Shown in pieces: positions 15,038 to 23,652 of a stretch of 33,616 nt of DNA. The notes under the pieces were generated by a model. The model saw only the letters and a program-made list of their open reading frames with translations, searched no databases and had not been told where the DNA came from. The stretch covers positions 1-33,616 of IMG/VR virus record IMGVR_UViG_3300036832_000401, one strand, 5' to 3'. Position 1 is the stretch's first letter. Every line of letters starts with the position of its first letter. Both the position numbers and the translations under genes were made by a program. This DNA comes from a virus.

Positions 15038-16327
15038 ATGGCAATCAATCAGATTAGCTGGCCGCAGGCCAACATCAACTCGCAGATGGATTTTTCGCCG
15101 CTGGCGAAGCTCGGCGATGTCTATCGCGCCTCGGCGGATCGCGCCTCGCAAGAGCAGACACTGGCTTCACTGGGCAGCGATCCCAACGCCAACGCTGCGA
15201 TCCTGATGAGGTCAGGCCAGTGGCCGCTGGTGCAGGCCGGGATAAGCCAGCAGAACGAGGCCACGCGGCTCGGCTTTTTGAGCAACGCCGACAAGCGGGC
15301 AGCCGCCGCTCAAGAAAAAGCCCTGATGACGCCGAAGGAGATCGCCGACGAAAAGCTGGCGGCGTTGCCGCCCGGCACCGATCCCAACTCACCGTTTGCA
15401 CAGCGCTGGGTCTATGGCACCGACGAGGCCAGCACTCGACGCGCGGACGAGGAACTGCAGTTGCGCAGGAATGCGGATGTGCGCGAAGCTGAACGAGCGC
15501 GTCGCGCCAACATGACGCCCGCCGAACAGGCGGCAGAAAAGATCGCCGCGCTGCCCAAGGGTGTTGATCCCTCGGAGCCTTGGGTCCAGCAATATCTGTA
15601 CGGCATCCCGCCCGGCGCGGGCTACTCGATCCACGTTCAGGAAGATGCTGCTGGCAACAAGTCGCTGGTGCGGGTGAAAAACGCCGGTCCCGAAGGCCCC
15701 ATCGGTGGTCCTCCGGGTCCGCAGAACAATCCGCTGGTGTCGGGCAAGATGAACGCCGATCAGTCCAAGGCGGCGGGCTTCACCGACCGCATGTCGGACG
15801 CCCACAAGGTCATCACCGCCAACGAGGACATCAACGAGCCGGGCTTCGACATCACCCAGCCGACCAAGGGTTCCTACGTCGGCGGCATGCTGTCGAGCGT
15901 CGGGGCGGTGCGCGACAGTCCGATCTTTAATTCGGTGATCGGTGCGCCACGGCAGCAGACCATTCAGGCGCAGCGCAATTTCGTCAACGCGATCCTGCGC
16001 AAGGAGTCCGGTGCGGCGATCAGCCAGTCGGAATTTAACAACGCCGAGAAGCAGTATTTCCCGCAGCCCGGCGACGGCCCGGAGGTGATCGCGCAGAAGC
16101 GTCAGAACCGGATGGCAGCGATGCAGTCGATGGCGCGCGAGGCGGGAGCCGGTTATCGACCGCCGCCCGAAATCCTGCAGTCGAAGGATCAGCCCGCGCC
16201 CAGCGGCTCGGGCAGCGGCGCTGACACGGCGCTGCGCGATGCGCGCAACGCGATTGCCGCAGGCCGCGACCCCGCAATGGTGAAGCAGCGTCTGATCGAC
16301 GCTGGCATCGATCCGAAAGATTTGTGA
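15038..16327 (+). CDS. Probable ejection protein with internal duplication, 429 aa
   Basis: The second of three consecutive large genes between tail hub and fibres. It carries two copies, at residues 97-127 and 159-189, of a 31-residue unit of the pattern MTPxExAxEKxAALPxGxDP...YG, spaced 62 residues apart. The C-terminal part has the NAILRKESGAAISQSEF and EKQYFPQPGD segments around 320-350, which recur in large internal proteins of many podo- and siphophages. A short collagen-like patch (GPEGPIGGPPGP) precedes it. I infer an internal virion protein ejected with DNA. The stop overlaps the next start (TGATG). Confidence 0.65.
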   Translation: MAINQISWPQANINSQMDFSPLAKLGDVYRASADRASQEQTLASLGSDPNANAAILMRSGQWPLVQAGISQQNEATRLGFLSNADKRAAAAQEKALMTPKEIADEKLAALPPGTDPNSPFAQRWVYGTDEASTRRADEELQLRRNADVREAERARRANMTPAEQAAEKIAALPKGVDPSEPWVQQYLYGIPPGAGYSIHVQEDAAGNKSLVRVKNAGPEGPIGGPPGPQNNPLVSGKMNADQSKAAGFTDRMSDAHKVITANEDINEPGFDITQPTKGSYVGGMLSSVGAVRDSPIFNSVIGAPRQQTIQAQRNFVNAILRKESGAAISQSEFNNAEKQYFPQPGDGPEVIAQKRQNRMAAMQSMAREAGAGYRPPPEILQSKDQPAPSGSGSGADTALRDARNAIAAGRDPAMVKQRLIDAGIDPKDL

Positions 16328-18159
16328 TGCCGATCTCCTTTGACGACATCCCCATCGTCAATCCGCCGTCGAAGAAGAAAACGCTTTCGTTCGACGACAT
16401 TCCCCGGACCCCGAGTATTGCGCCGGAGGCTGCCGATCATGGCCTGTCGGAGCGACAGAAGCTGTCTCCGCTGGAGAAGGCGATCAGCCCGATCACCTCC
16501 TATCCCGCGACCTATGACCGGATGAACCGCGAGGCGCAGGATGAGTTTTCGCAGGGCGTCGATCAGGTGCTGAATGCGACGGGCGCGGGTGACGTCGCCA
16601 AGGGTGTCGGCAAGGCCGCGCTCGGCGGCGTCGGCTATCTCACCTCGCCAATCAATGCGGCCTATCGCTCTATTGCCGGGCAACCCATCGAGGATGTCAC
16701 CGGCATCCCGCGCGAGCAGACCGAATTTGCGCTGCAGTTGGCGACCCCGGGCATCGGGCTTACTGGCGGCAAACCTCCCGCGCCAAGGATCGCACCGCCT
16801 GTCGCGCCCGCAGCAAATGCGCTGACGCCGGGCCAAGAGGTGGTCGAGGCTGCGAACCGATTGTCGCAGACCGGCGCTCCGGTCGAGGTGTCGCGCGCGG
16901 TGGCCAGCGACAGCGTGCCGGTGCAGCAGGCGGGCAAGGTGGTGGCGAATATCCCCTATGCCGGTGCGCCGCTGGTCAACGCCGTCGAGCGCAACATCGG
17001 TCAACTCGGCAGCAAGGCCGACGAGGTGGCGGCTGGATTTGGCGGTGCCTCGACGCCCGCCGAGAGCGGCAACGTCGCCTCGACATCGCTGGAGAACTGG
17101 ATCACCGGCAAGAGCAAGGCTGTCGCTGACCGGCTGTACAATCGCGTCGACCAGCACATCGATCCCGATCTGGCCGCGCCGCTCGACCACACGCTCGATG
17201 CGGTTTCCCAGATCATCGCCAAGCGTACCGGTGCCGGTCTCGGATCGACAAAGGCCATCGATACCGTGCTGCCCGCGCTGCAGAAGGCCGCCGGTCTCAC
17301 CTATCAGGACGTCAAGACCCTGCGCACCGAGATACGCGACATGCTCGATGCGAGCGTGCTGCCGGGCGGCCCGAAGGACGCTGCCGCTGAAGGCATCTAT
17401 GGCGCGCTGACCAAAGACCTCGGCAACATTGTCTCCCAATCGGGACCACAGGCGCAGGCCGCGTTCGACCGCGCCAACAGCGTCTATCAATCGATCAGCC
17501 AGCGCAGGAGCGATCTCGCCAAGATCATCGGCACCGATGCCGGTGCCCCGGCGGAAAGGGTGTTCGACCGCCTCAGTGCGATGGCAGGATCGTCATCGCG
17601 CGCCGACATCGTCAAGCTGGCGCAGGCGCGCAAGGCCATGGGAGCCGACGACTGGGGCGAGGTCGCCTCCACCGTGGTCAGCAATCTTGGCCGCGACGCC
17701 GAAGGCAATTTCAGCCCTGATCGTTTTGTCACCGGCTGGAACAAGATGTCCGACGCCGGGAGGAACGTGATGTTCCGCTCGACCGGCAACGAGCAACTCG
17801 CTTCGCACCTCGACGACATCGCCACGATCTCCAGCCGCTACCGCGATCTGCAGCGGTTCGGCAATCCCAGCGGCACCGCGCGCGGTGTTGCAGGTTCGGC
17901 GCTGTTCTTCGAGCCGCTGACGACATTGAAGGCGATGGTCGGCGGCAACATCGTGGCCCGCGCGCTCGCGGTCCCGGCGAAGGCGGCATCGATTGCAAAA
18001 TACTCGCAGGCGCAACTGGGGCTGGCGGCATCGCCGTCACCCGCGACCGCAGCGCGCTTCGGCATCGCCTCGCGCAACCTGATCGCAACGCTCGGCGCGA
18101 CGCATGTGAAGCCTTCCGATCTCTATCAGGCGGCGACCCAGCCGCAGCAGGGGCAGTGA
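16327..18159 (+). CDS. Probable large ejection protein (P22 gp16-like position), 610 aa
   Basis: I choose the ATG at 16327, within the TGATG overlap; a GTG one codon earlier is possible. The N-terminus holds two short repeats of SFDDIP (residues about 4-9 and 21-26) separated by a Lys-rich linker. The rest is Ala-rich and helical, with several amphipathic or hydrophobic segments (for example around 95-110 and 525-560) suited to membrane association. Position, length and composition fit the largest of the three ejection proteins. No transglycosylase motif is visible. Confidence 0.62.
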   Translation: MPISFDDIPIVNPPSKKKTLSFDDIPRTPSIAPEAADHGLSERQKLSPLEKAISPITSYPATYDRMNREAQDEFSQGVDQVLNATGAGDVAKGVGKAALGGVGYLTSPINAAYRSIAGQPIEDVTGIPREQTEFALQLATPGIGLTGGKPPAPRIAPPVAPAANALTPGQEVVEAANRLSQTGAPVEVSRAVASDSVPVQQAGKVVANIPYAGAPLVNAVERNIGQLGSKADEVAAGFGGASTPAESGNVASTSLENWITGKSKAVADRLYNRVDQHIDPDLAAPLDHTLDAVSQIIAKRTGAGLGSTKAIDTVLPALQKAAGLTYQDVKTLRTEIRDMLDASVLPGGPKDAAAEGIYGALTKDLGNIVSQSGPQAQAAFDRANSVYQSISQRRSDLAKIIGTDAGAPAERVFDRLSAMAGSSSRADIVKLAQARKAMGADDWGEVASTVVSNLGRDAEGNFSPDRFVTGWNKMSDAGRNVMFRSTGNEQLASHLDDIATISSRYRDLQRFGNPSGTARGVAGSALFFEPLTTLKAMVGGNIVARALAVPAKAASIAKYSQAQLGLAASPSPATAARFGIASRNLIATLGATHVKPSDLYQAATQPQQGQ

Positions 18160-19163
18160 TGTCTGGCACCATCCCGCTATCACTCACACAGCAACTCAAT
18201 GAGTTTGGCGTGCCGTTGAACGGCGGCAAGCTGTACATCATTCAGGCTGGCACCGTGAACACGCCGCAGGACAGTTTTCAGGATGCCGGGCTGACGCCCG
18301 CACTGAAATTGCCCAACCCGATCACGATGGACGCCGCCGGTCGGCTGCCGCAATTTTTCCTCGCTGACGGGTTCATCAAAATCCGCATGACCGATGCGGC
18401 AGGCGTCGTGCAGCGCGAGGCTGACGGCATTCAGGTGATCGGGCCATCGAGCGGCGGTGGCGGCGGCGGTGGTGCAGCGGTCGATCCTAACGCGCTGATC
18501 CAGACCGGCAACATGATCGCGCGCTACGGCATCGGCGCGCTACCGGGCTATGTCCGCTGCAACGGGCTGACGATGGGCAATGCGACCAGCGGCGCGACGG
18601 AGCGCGCCAATCCTGACACGCAGCCGCTGTGGCTCTATCTCTATGGTGTCGACAGCACGCTGACGGTCTCTGGCGGTCGCACCGGCAATGCGCTCAACGA
18701 CTACAACGCGGCCAAGACCATCATCATTCCCGACTGGCGTGACTACGCGCTGGCGGCGCTCGGCGACATGGGCAACGCCGATGCAGGTCGGCTCACGGCG
18801 GGTTTCTGGGGCGGCAACCCGCTGCAACTGGGCGCGGTCGGCGGCAAGGAAAGCGGCGCGCTAACAGCCGTCAATCAATTGCCGTCGCATCAGCACGGCG
18901 TGTTCCTGAAAGATCAGCACACCCATCCGTTCACAGCGGTGCTGACGGTTAGCGCCCAGAACGCCGCTGGAAGTCCCGCTTTCAATATCCCCAACACGCC
19001 GACGTCGGGAACGACCGGCCAGAACGCCGCTGGCAGCATCACCGTTGGCTCGGTCAATGGCGTCGCCAACGACAATCTGACCGCAGCCCAAGGGCAGGCG
19101 ACCCCCGCAGCGTTTGCCGCCATCGGCCCGCGCAAGCTCTGCACCTTCTACATGAAGCTCTGA
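18159..19163 (+). CDS. Tail fibre / tail-collar-like protein, 334 aa
   Basis: ATG at 18159 overlaps the previous stop (TGATG). The N-terminal 85 residues have the PLNGGKLYIIQAGT...LPNPITMDAAGR...GFIKIRMTDAAG pattern of virion-attachment domains in tailspikes and fibres. A poly-Gly linker near residue 100 follows. The C-terminal half carries a collar-like domain: ALPGYVRCNGLT, IPDWRDYALAALGDMGN, and a His-rich PSHQHGVF...QHTHPF stretch, probably metal-coordinating. This would be a receptor-binding fibre or a collar anchoring other fibres. Confidence 0.78.
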   Translation: MSGTIPLSLTQQLNEFGVPLNGGKLYIIQAGTVNTPQDSFQDAGLTPALKLPNPITMDAAGRLPQFFLADGFIKIRMTDAAGVVQREADGIQVIGPSSGGGGGGGAAVDPNALIQTGNMIARYGIGALPGYVRCNGLTMGNATSGATERANPDTQPLWLYLYGVDSTLTVSGGRTGNALNDYNAAKTIIIPDWRDYALAALGDMGNADAGRLTAGFWGGNPLQLGAVGGKESGALTAVNQLPSHQHGVFLKDQHTHPFTAVLTVSAQNAAGSPAFNIPNTPTSGTTGQNAAGSITVGSVNGVANDNLTAAQGQATPAAFAAIGPRKLCTFYMKL

Positions 19164-19166
19164 GCC

Positions 19167-19505
19167 ATGTACCTGATCCAGTTTCCGCAGCAATCAAATC
19201 GCGCGTCGTGGCCGTTCGTCGTATTGATGACCGACCTCCAAGACGTGCCCATCGACATCACCGGCTACAGCCTCGTGTTTTCGATCTGCAAAAACGGTTG
19301 CCCGTTGCTGACTGCATCAACCGACGAGGGCAATTTGACGATCCTTGATGTCGGCACCTTCCGCTGGAATTTTACCGTGCAGCAAATGTCCTCGCTGTGT
19401 CGCGGCACCTATGACACGGGTCTCACGCTGACGACGCCTGACGGGAGCCAGACCGTGCAGCTAAGTGTCGGGCCTCTGCCAATCATCGATGGCAACGTGC
19501 CGTGA
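19167..19505 (+). CDS. Small tail-fibre-associated protein, 112 aa
   Basis: It starts three bases after the collar-like gene and ends overlapping the next gene's GTG. The product is predicted all-beta, with a pattern (PIDITGYSLVFSICKNG, then FRWNFTVQQMSSLCRGTYDTGLTLTTPDG) that resembles the N-terminal attachment domain of BppU-type baseplate and fibre proteins. Those bind the fibre to the virion. The resemblance is by eye only. Its place among fibre genes supports a structural role. Confidence 0.62.
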   Translation: MYLIQFPQQSNRASWPFVVLMTDLQDVPIDITGYSLVFSICKNGCPLLTASTDEGNLTILDVGTFRWNFTVQQMSSLCRGTYDTGLTLTTPDGSQTVQLSVGPLPIIDGNVP

Positions 19506-19798
19506 CCGATGATTTCCCCGATGTCAAATTGAAGGCGGTGCTGCCCGCCAACGCGATCAAGCTCTCGGTGCTGACGCCCAAGACAAAATTGCAGGCCTTG
19601 ACGCTGACGCCCGGCCCAGCCGGGTTGTTCGGCGCGATCAAGCCATCGCTCAATCCTTGGGCGCTGGTGATGGCCGTCAAGCTCAAGGAGTTGACGTCAG
19701 GCATCGAGATGAAATTGACGGCGCTGATCCCTGAGACCGATCTGCCGGACAGCGACGTTCACATCCACGCGCTGTCGCCGACCGTGATGAGGCAATGA
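19502..19798 (+). CDS. Small hypothetical tail protein, 98 aa
   Basis: GTG at 19502 overlaps the preceding stop, and the stop overlaps the ATG of the collagen-like fibre. The sequence consists of repeated short strands of the LKAVLP / IKLSVLTP / LQALTLTP / MKLTALIP kind, about 10-20 residues apart. This suggests a beta-prism or beta-helix arrangement. The N-terminus of the following fibre (VKLKVLPS) has the same motif, so the two may pair. No family recognised. Confidence 0.55.
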   Translation: MTDDFPDVKLKAVLPANAIKLSVLTPKTKLQALTLTPGPAGLFGAIKPSLNPWALVMAVKLKELTSGIEMKLTALIPETDLPDSDVHIHALSPTVMRQ

Positions 19799-21120
19799 TG
19801 GCGATCACGCCGAAGGTCAAACTCAAGGTGCTGCCGTCGTTCGGCACACCGGGACCGGCGGGGCCGGTAGGGCCGCCCGGCATCATTGGGCCGCCCGGCA
19901 CGCCCGGTGCGACAGGACCGGCAGGGCCGACTGGCCCGACCGGTGCGACCGGCGCAGCCGGTGCGGCGGGTGCCACGGGCGCAACGGGACCAGCGGGTCC
20001 GACTGGTCCTGCAGGCCCGACAGGTCCGCAAGGCCCGGCAGGATCGGGTTCTGGCGACGTCATCGGCCCGACCGGTGCGACCAACAACGACATCGCGGTT
20101 TTCGATCTCGCCACCGGCAAGCTGATCAAGGACAGCGGCGTTCTGATTTCCTCGGTTGCACCACTGGCGTCTCCAGCCTTCTCGGGATCGCCGACCGCGC
20201 CGACGCAGGCCGCCAACGACAACTCGACCAAGCTGGCGACCACGGCGTTTGTCGTCGGCCAAGCCGGTACAGCAACCCCTGTCGTCGATGGCACCGCGAC
20301 AGTCGGCGTCTCTCTGCGCTATGCGCGCGATGATCATATTCACCCGACCGACACCTCTCGGGCACCGCTGAATAATGCTGGCCTGACGGGAACGCCGACC
20401 GTCCCCACCGCTGCGGTTGACACCAACACCACGCAAGCGGCCTCGACCGCCTATGTGATCGGGCAGGCGAGCGCGGCAGGCGACGGCACGCCTGCGATGG
20501 ACGGCACCGCCGCGCGCGGCGTTGCGACACATTGGGCGCGTGCGGATCACGTCCATCCGACCGACACCTCGCGCGCGGCAACGGCATCGCCGACGCTGAC
20601 CGGCGTCCCGCTGTCGACGACTGCCGCTGTCGATACCAACACCACGCAAATCGCGACCACCGCTTTCGTCATCGGTCAGGCCGCGAGCGCCACGCCGCTG
20701 ATCGACGGCACCGCTGCGGTAGGAACGTCGACGCGCTTTGCGCGAGCCGATCACGTTCATCCGACCGACACCACGCGGATGGCGGTTGCGGGCGGTCAGA
20801 CCATCACGGGCGGCTTTGCCCTGACGCCGAATAATATCGGCACCGTGTCGTCGGGCACCACCACGCCCAATCCGCTGCTCGGCAACTATCAGTATCTCAC
20901 GAACAATGGCGCATTCACGCTGGCGAACCCGACCTCCGACTGCGCCATGGATATCCTTGTGACCAACGGTGCGAGCGCGGGCGCGATCACCTTCACCACC
21001 TTCACAGTGGCGGCAGGCAACACAGGCGATCCACTGACCACCACCAGCGGCAGCAAATTCCTGATCTCGATTGTTCGCATCAACGCGGTCTCGACCTACC
21101 TGATCAAGGCGCTGCAATGA
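19795..21120 (+). CDS. Collagen-like, repeat-containing tail fibre, 441 aa
   Basis: Residues 17-82 are 22 uninterrupted Gly-X-Y triplets, many with Pro or Thr, forming a collagen-like trimeric stalk. Residues about 115-345 contain three roughly 70-residue units. Each has a [15 protein letters not shown] segment and an [13 protein letters not shown] segment, the latter being a frequent His-containing fibre repeat. The C-terminal about 90 residues are beta-rich, with an [19 protein letters not shown] stretch. It is probably a long trimeric side fibre. ATGA overlaps connect it to genes on both sides. Confidence 0.88.
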   Translation: MMAITPKVKLKVLPSFGTPGPAGPVGPPGIIGPPGTPGATGPAGPTGPTGATGAAGAAGATGATGPAGPTGPAGPTGPQGPAGSGSGDVIGPTGATNNDIAVFDLATGKLIKDSGVLISSVAPLASPAFSGSPTAPTQAANDNSTKLATTAFVVGQAGTATPVVDGTATVGVSLRYARDDHIHPTDTSRAPLNNAGLTGTPTVPTAAVDTNTTQAASTAYVIGQASAAGDGTPAMDGTAARGVATHWARADHVHPTDTSRAATASPTLTGVPLSTTAAVDTNTTQIATTAFVIGQAASATPLIDGTAAVGTSTRFARADHVHPTDTTRMAVAGGQTITGGFALTPNNIGTVSSGTTTPNPLLGNYQYLTNNGAFTLANPTSDCAMDILVTNGASAGAITFTTFTVAAGNTGDPLTTTSGSKFLISIVRINAVSTYLIKALQ

Positions 21121-21338
21121 TCACGGCTTGCGCAGTCGTCAACCTCGAAACCAACATCGTCGATAATTGCATCATGGTGGACCCGGACCTTTACCCGGCC
21201 CCAGACGGCTATCTCTTCGTCGCCAATCCGCCCGGCTTCGTGCAGCCCGGCATCGAATGGGATGGCGAGAATTTTATCGACCCCGGTGCGCCGCTGCCGC
21301 AAGCGAAGCCACAGATCGATGGGCTGGACACCGTGTAG
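21117..21338 (+). CDS. Small fibre-associated protein, 73 aa
   Basis: ATG at 21117 overlaps the fibre stop, and its TAG is followed at once by the cupin start. The layout ([17 protein letters not shown]...[28 protein letters not shown]) is the pattern of short proteins that follow tail-fibre genes in many phages. There a beta-strand pair ends in a W-D-G-x-x-F segment. These are thought to be fibre-assembly or tip proteins, but the exact role is unknown. Confidence 0.62.
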   Translation: MITACAVVNLETNIVDNCIMVDPDLYPAPDGYLFVANPPGFVQPGIEWDGENFIDPGAPLPQAKPQIDGLDTV

Positions 21339-21632
21339 ATGGCACTGCCGAAATCGCGTGACCTCATCATTGATAAAACGATGTGGGGCACCGCCTATTT
21401 TTTTGAGAAGGCGGGCGACGAATTTCCGGTTCACGTTCACGACGAAAACACCAACCACATCACGATCATTGTCTGCGGCGCGATCCGCTTCACCGGCCAT
21501 CCAAACCATGACGGCAAGATCGCGGAGGCCACGCCGGGCCTCACGGTCTTGAACTGGAAGGCGGGCGAGCCGCACGGGTTCATCGCCATGCGCGACGGCA
21601 GCACCATCGTCAATCTCAGGAAGCATCGATGA
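21339..21632 (+). CDS. Small cupin-like protein in the fibre cassette, 97 aa
   Basis: The 97-residue product fits a single cupin barrel. Motif 1 is PVHVHDENTNHITIIVCG (residues 30-47) with His32, His34 and possibly His40. Motif 2 is KAGEPHGF (74-81) with His79. These His residues could hold a metal ion. Cupins serve as enzymes, sugar-binding domains or structural folds. Here the context, between fibre genes and ATGA-coupled to the Gly-rich gene, suggests a virion or sugar-modifying role. The substrate cannot be predicted. Confidence 0.7.
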   Translation: MALPKSRDLIIDKTMWGTAYFFEKAGDEFPVHVHDENTNHITIIVCGAIRFTGHPNHDGKIAEATPGLTVLNWKAGEPHGFIAMRDGSTIVNLRKHR

Positions 21633-22624
21633 TCCGGTTCGAGCGCGGGCGCAAAAAGCTCAGGGCACACGACCCGCTATTTCTGCGCGGCCTCAGGCAG
21701 CGCAAGCATGTTCTGGCGCGGCTGATGATCGGAACCTCACTGCTCGCCTTCGCGTGGCACGATGTCAGCGTTGAGTTGGGCAGGCAGGACCGCTCCTACA
21801 TCGCGGAAAGCTGGTTCAAAAGCGAGCGCGGCTGGCGCAAGGAAAAAATTGTTCTCGCGGTGGTGTCGATCCTCACCGCCAGTGCTTCCGGCGTCACGGT
21901 CGCAACCGCTTTTCCAAACTGGAATAATGCCAACAACACCGTCGAATTGATTGGCGGCGGCGGCAATGGCGGCATGACCACCGGGGCCGGGTGCTGTCTT
22001 TCCATCACCCAGCCGGGCGGTGGTGGTGGCGGCTACCGCAAGATCACCAATGTGTCACTCAGCACGACGGTGAACTACATCGTCGGCGCGGCGTCGGGCG
22101 CGACCTCGTTCGCGGGCGGCCTGACGGCGACCGGCGGCGCGTCCGTCACGTCGGCTCAGACCGCTGCAAGCGCGGCTGGAACCGGAACCTTTTCGGGCGG
22201 CACAGGGGCGGCGAGGAACGCCACCTCAAACGCTGGCTCTGGCGGCGGCGGGGCGGGCGGCCTTAACGGAGCCGGGGCCAACGGCGCTCAACCGGCCACC
22301 GGCAATCCCGCCGTAGGAGGCGCGGGCGGCACTGGGGACGCCACCCATGGCGGCGCGGGCGGCACCACAGCCGGGGCGAACGGCGGCAACGGCACTGAAT
22401 GGACGACCGCAGGATCAGGCGGCGGGGGCGTCGGAGGACAGGCGACCTCTTTTGGTGATGCGGGCAAGGGGGGTCTTTATGGCGGTGGCGCGGGTGGTCA
22501 GGGCTTCGGTTTTAACACATCGCCATATACGCCAGCCGGGGCGCAAGGCGTCATCGTCCTGACGTGGGTGCCGGTCGCTGGCGCGACCACGAAAAGCATC
22601 AACCTCGCCATGCTGGGGTTCTGA
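21629..22624 (+). CDS. Gly-rich tail adhesin-like protein with basic N-terminal extension, 331 aa
   Basis: From about residue 88 the protein has the usual start of Gly-rich phage fibre domains (NWNNANNTVELIGGGG). A region of many GG, GGG and GGAGG motifs follows to residue about 300, closing with a GAQGVIVLTWVP strand. Such domains can form stacked polyglycine helices, as in S16-type adhesins. The first about 80 residues are unusual: very basic, with a hydrophobic stretch, unlike the rest. The frame may therefore be two genes joined. No good internal ATG with a ribosome site was found, so I keep one CDS. Confidence 0.68.
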   Translation: MIRFERGRKKLRAHDPLFLRGLRQRKHVLARLMIGTSLLAFAWHDVSVELGRQDRSYIAESWFKSERGWRKEKIVLAVVSILTASASGVTVATAFPNWNNANNTVELIGGGGNGGMTTGAGCCLSITQPGGGGGGYRKITNVSLSTTVNYIVGAASGATSFAGGLTATGGASVTSAQTAASAAGTGTFSGGTGAARNATSNAGSGGGGAGGLNGAGANGAQPATGNPAVGGAGGTGDATHGGAGGTTAGANGGNGTEWTTAGSGGGGVGGQATSFGDAGKGGLYGGGAGGQGFGFNTSPYTPAGAQGVIVLTWVPVAGATTKSINLAMLGF

Positions 22625-22851
22625 TGCAGACGCTCGTTCTCATGGGACTGATCGTCCTGCACACGCTCGATGGCAACGAGGTGGCGATCAACCCTCAACA
22701 GGTGACCAGCCTGCATTCGGGCAAGCCGGGCCAGTCGAGCAAACTTTTCGTGCAGGGCGTCAACTGCGTCGTCGGACTGACCGATGGAAAGTTCGTTTCG
22801 ACCATCGAAAATTGCGATCAGGTTTTGAAAATGTTGGAGGGGGCAAAATGA
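22624..22851 (+). CDS. Small hypothetical protein before endolysin, 75 aa
   Basis: ATG at 22624 overlaps the Gly-rich gene's stop (TGATG); a longer frame to the left lacks a start with a ribosome site. The N-terminal about 12 residues are hydrophobic (MQTLVLMGLIVLHTL). The rest is a small beta domain (NEVAINPQQVTSL...VNCVVGLTDGKFVSTIENCDQVLKML) resembling FlbD-like small proteins in layout. Two Cys residues could form a disulfide if exported. It precedes the endolysin, where a holin might be expected, but it has only one weak hydrophobic segment. Confidence 0.55.
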   Translation: MQTLVLMGLIVLHTLDGNEVAINPQQVTSLHSGKPGQSSKLFVQGVNCVVGLTDGKFVSTIENCDQVLKMLEGAK

Positions 22852-23576
22852 GCGATCATCCCAAGTGTATCGACATCTCGCATTGGCAGGGCTTTCCCAA
22901 TTTTGCGGAAGTGGAGGCGGCTGGCGTCATCGCCATGATCCACAAGGCGACCGAAGGCGTCAGCTACGTCGATCCGAACCGCAGCAAGAATTGCAGCGCC
23001 GCGATAGCGCAGGGCATCGCGGTGGCGACCTATCACTGGCTGTCGCCCGGTGTCGATCCCGTCGCGCAAATGAAATTCTACCTCAAGACCGTGGACCCGG
23101 TGATCGGCGAGCGCGTCGTCATCGATTACGAGGAAGATGGTTGCACGCTCGACGAATTGAAAGCGGCGGTGCAGGCGTTGCTTGACGATCCGCGCGATCT
23201 GCAGATCACCGTCTACTCGGGTCATCTGCTCAAGGAGCAGTTGGGATCGAAGCACGACGCCTTCCTTGCCGACAACACCGACCTGTGGCTGGCGCAGTAC
23301 ACCACCGGCACGCCGACATGGCCGAACGGCACCTATCCGACATGGATGCTCTGGCAGTATTCGGAAAGCGGCATTGTCGATGGCATCGACGGCAGCAAGG
23401 TCGATCTCAATCGCTTCGTTGGCTCCGATGCCGATCTGCTCGCATGGATCAGCCCGGCAGGCGGCGCGCCGCCGTTCCCGCAGCCCGGCGAAAAGGAAGT
23501 GGCAATCGACATCACGGTGCCGGATGGCGTGACGGTTTCGATCACCATCAACGGCGTCGATGTCACCGCGACATAA
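22848..23576 (+). CDS. GH25-family endolysin (lysozyme)
   Basis: GGAGGGGG lies five bases before the ATG at 22848. The 242-residue product shows the GH25 order: IDISHWQG with catalytic-site Asp9, IHKATEG around 31-37, VIDYEED with Asp93 and Glu95 or Glu96, and a closing VDLNRF with Asp186. It would cleave the beta-1,4 bond between N-acetylmuramic acid and N-acetylglucosamine to lyse the host. Residues about 215-242 form a short beta-rich tail. There is no signal peptide, so export needs a holin, which is not obvious nearby. Confidence 0.92.
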   Translation: MSDHPKCIDISHWQGFPNFAEVEAAGVIAMIHKATEGVSYVDPNRSKNCSAAIAQGIAVATYHWLSPGVDPVAQMKFYLKTVDPVIGERVVIDYEEDGCTLDELKAAVQALLDDPRDLQITVYSGHLLKEQLGSKHDAFLADNTDLWLAQYTTGTPTWPNGTYPTWMLWQYSESGIVDGIDGSKVDLNRFVGSDADLLAWISPAGGAPPFPQPGEKEVAIDITVPDGVTVSITINGVDVTAT

Positions 23577-23603
23577 AAAAGGGGGGCCGGTTGCCCGGCC
23601 CCC
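23575..23603 (-). terminator. Leftward terminator at the endolysin stop
   Basis: On the minus strand, a 9-bp GC stem (23603-23595 with 23590-23582) and a four-base loop are followed by six T residues (23580-23575). It ends the leftward 23653-24057 transcript. On the plus strand no T-tract follows, so it does not terminate lysis transcription. Confidence 0.78.
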
Positions 23604-23652
23604 AGAGGCGTCCGTAGTAGGGTACTCAAAGTAGCAGCAGAACCGCCCCGTG

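Noticed and set aside
16189-17490. 433-codon antisense frame over the ejection genes
   Set aside because: Composition typical of a shadow frame, and it crosses two plausible plus-strand genes.
19840-20045. Regular short repeats that could suggest a CRISPR array
   Set aside because: The periodicity is 9 bases and codes for Gly-X-Y triplets; there are no spacer/repeat units.
20211-20780. Variable repeat fibre as a target of a diversity-generating retroelement
   Set aside because: No reverse transcriptase, template repeat or adenine-biased variable region was found in the window.
19759-21117. 452-codon antisense frame over the collagen-like fibre
   Set aside because: It mirrors the Gly-X-Y repeat (Arg/Cys/Thr-rich repeat on the other strand) and has no independent support.
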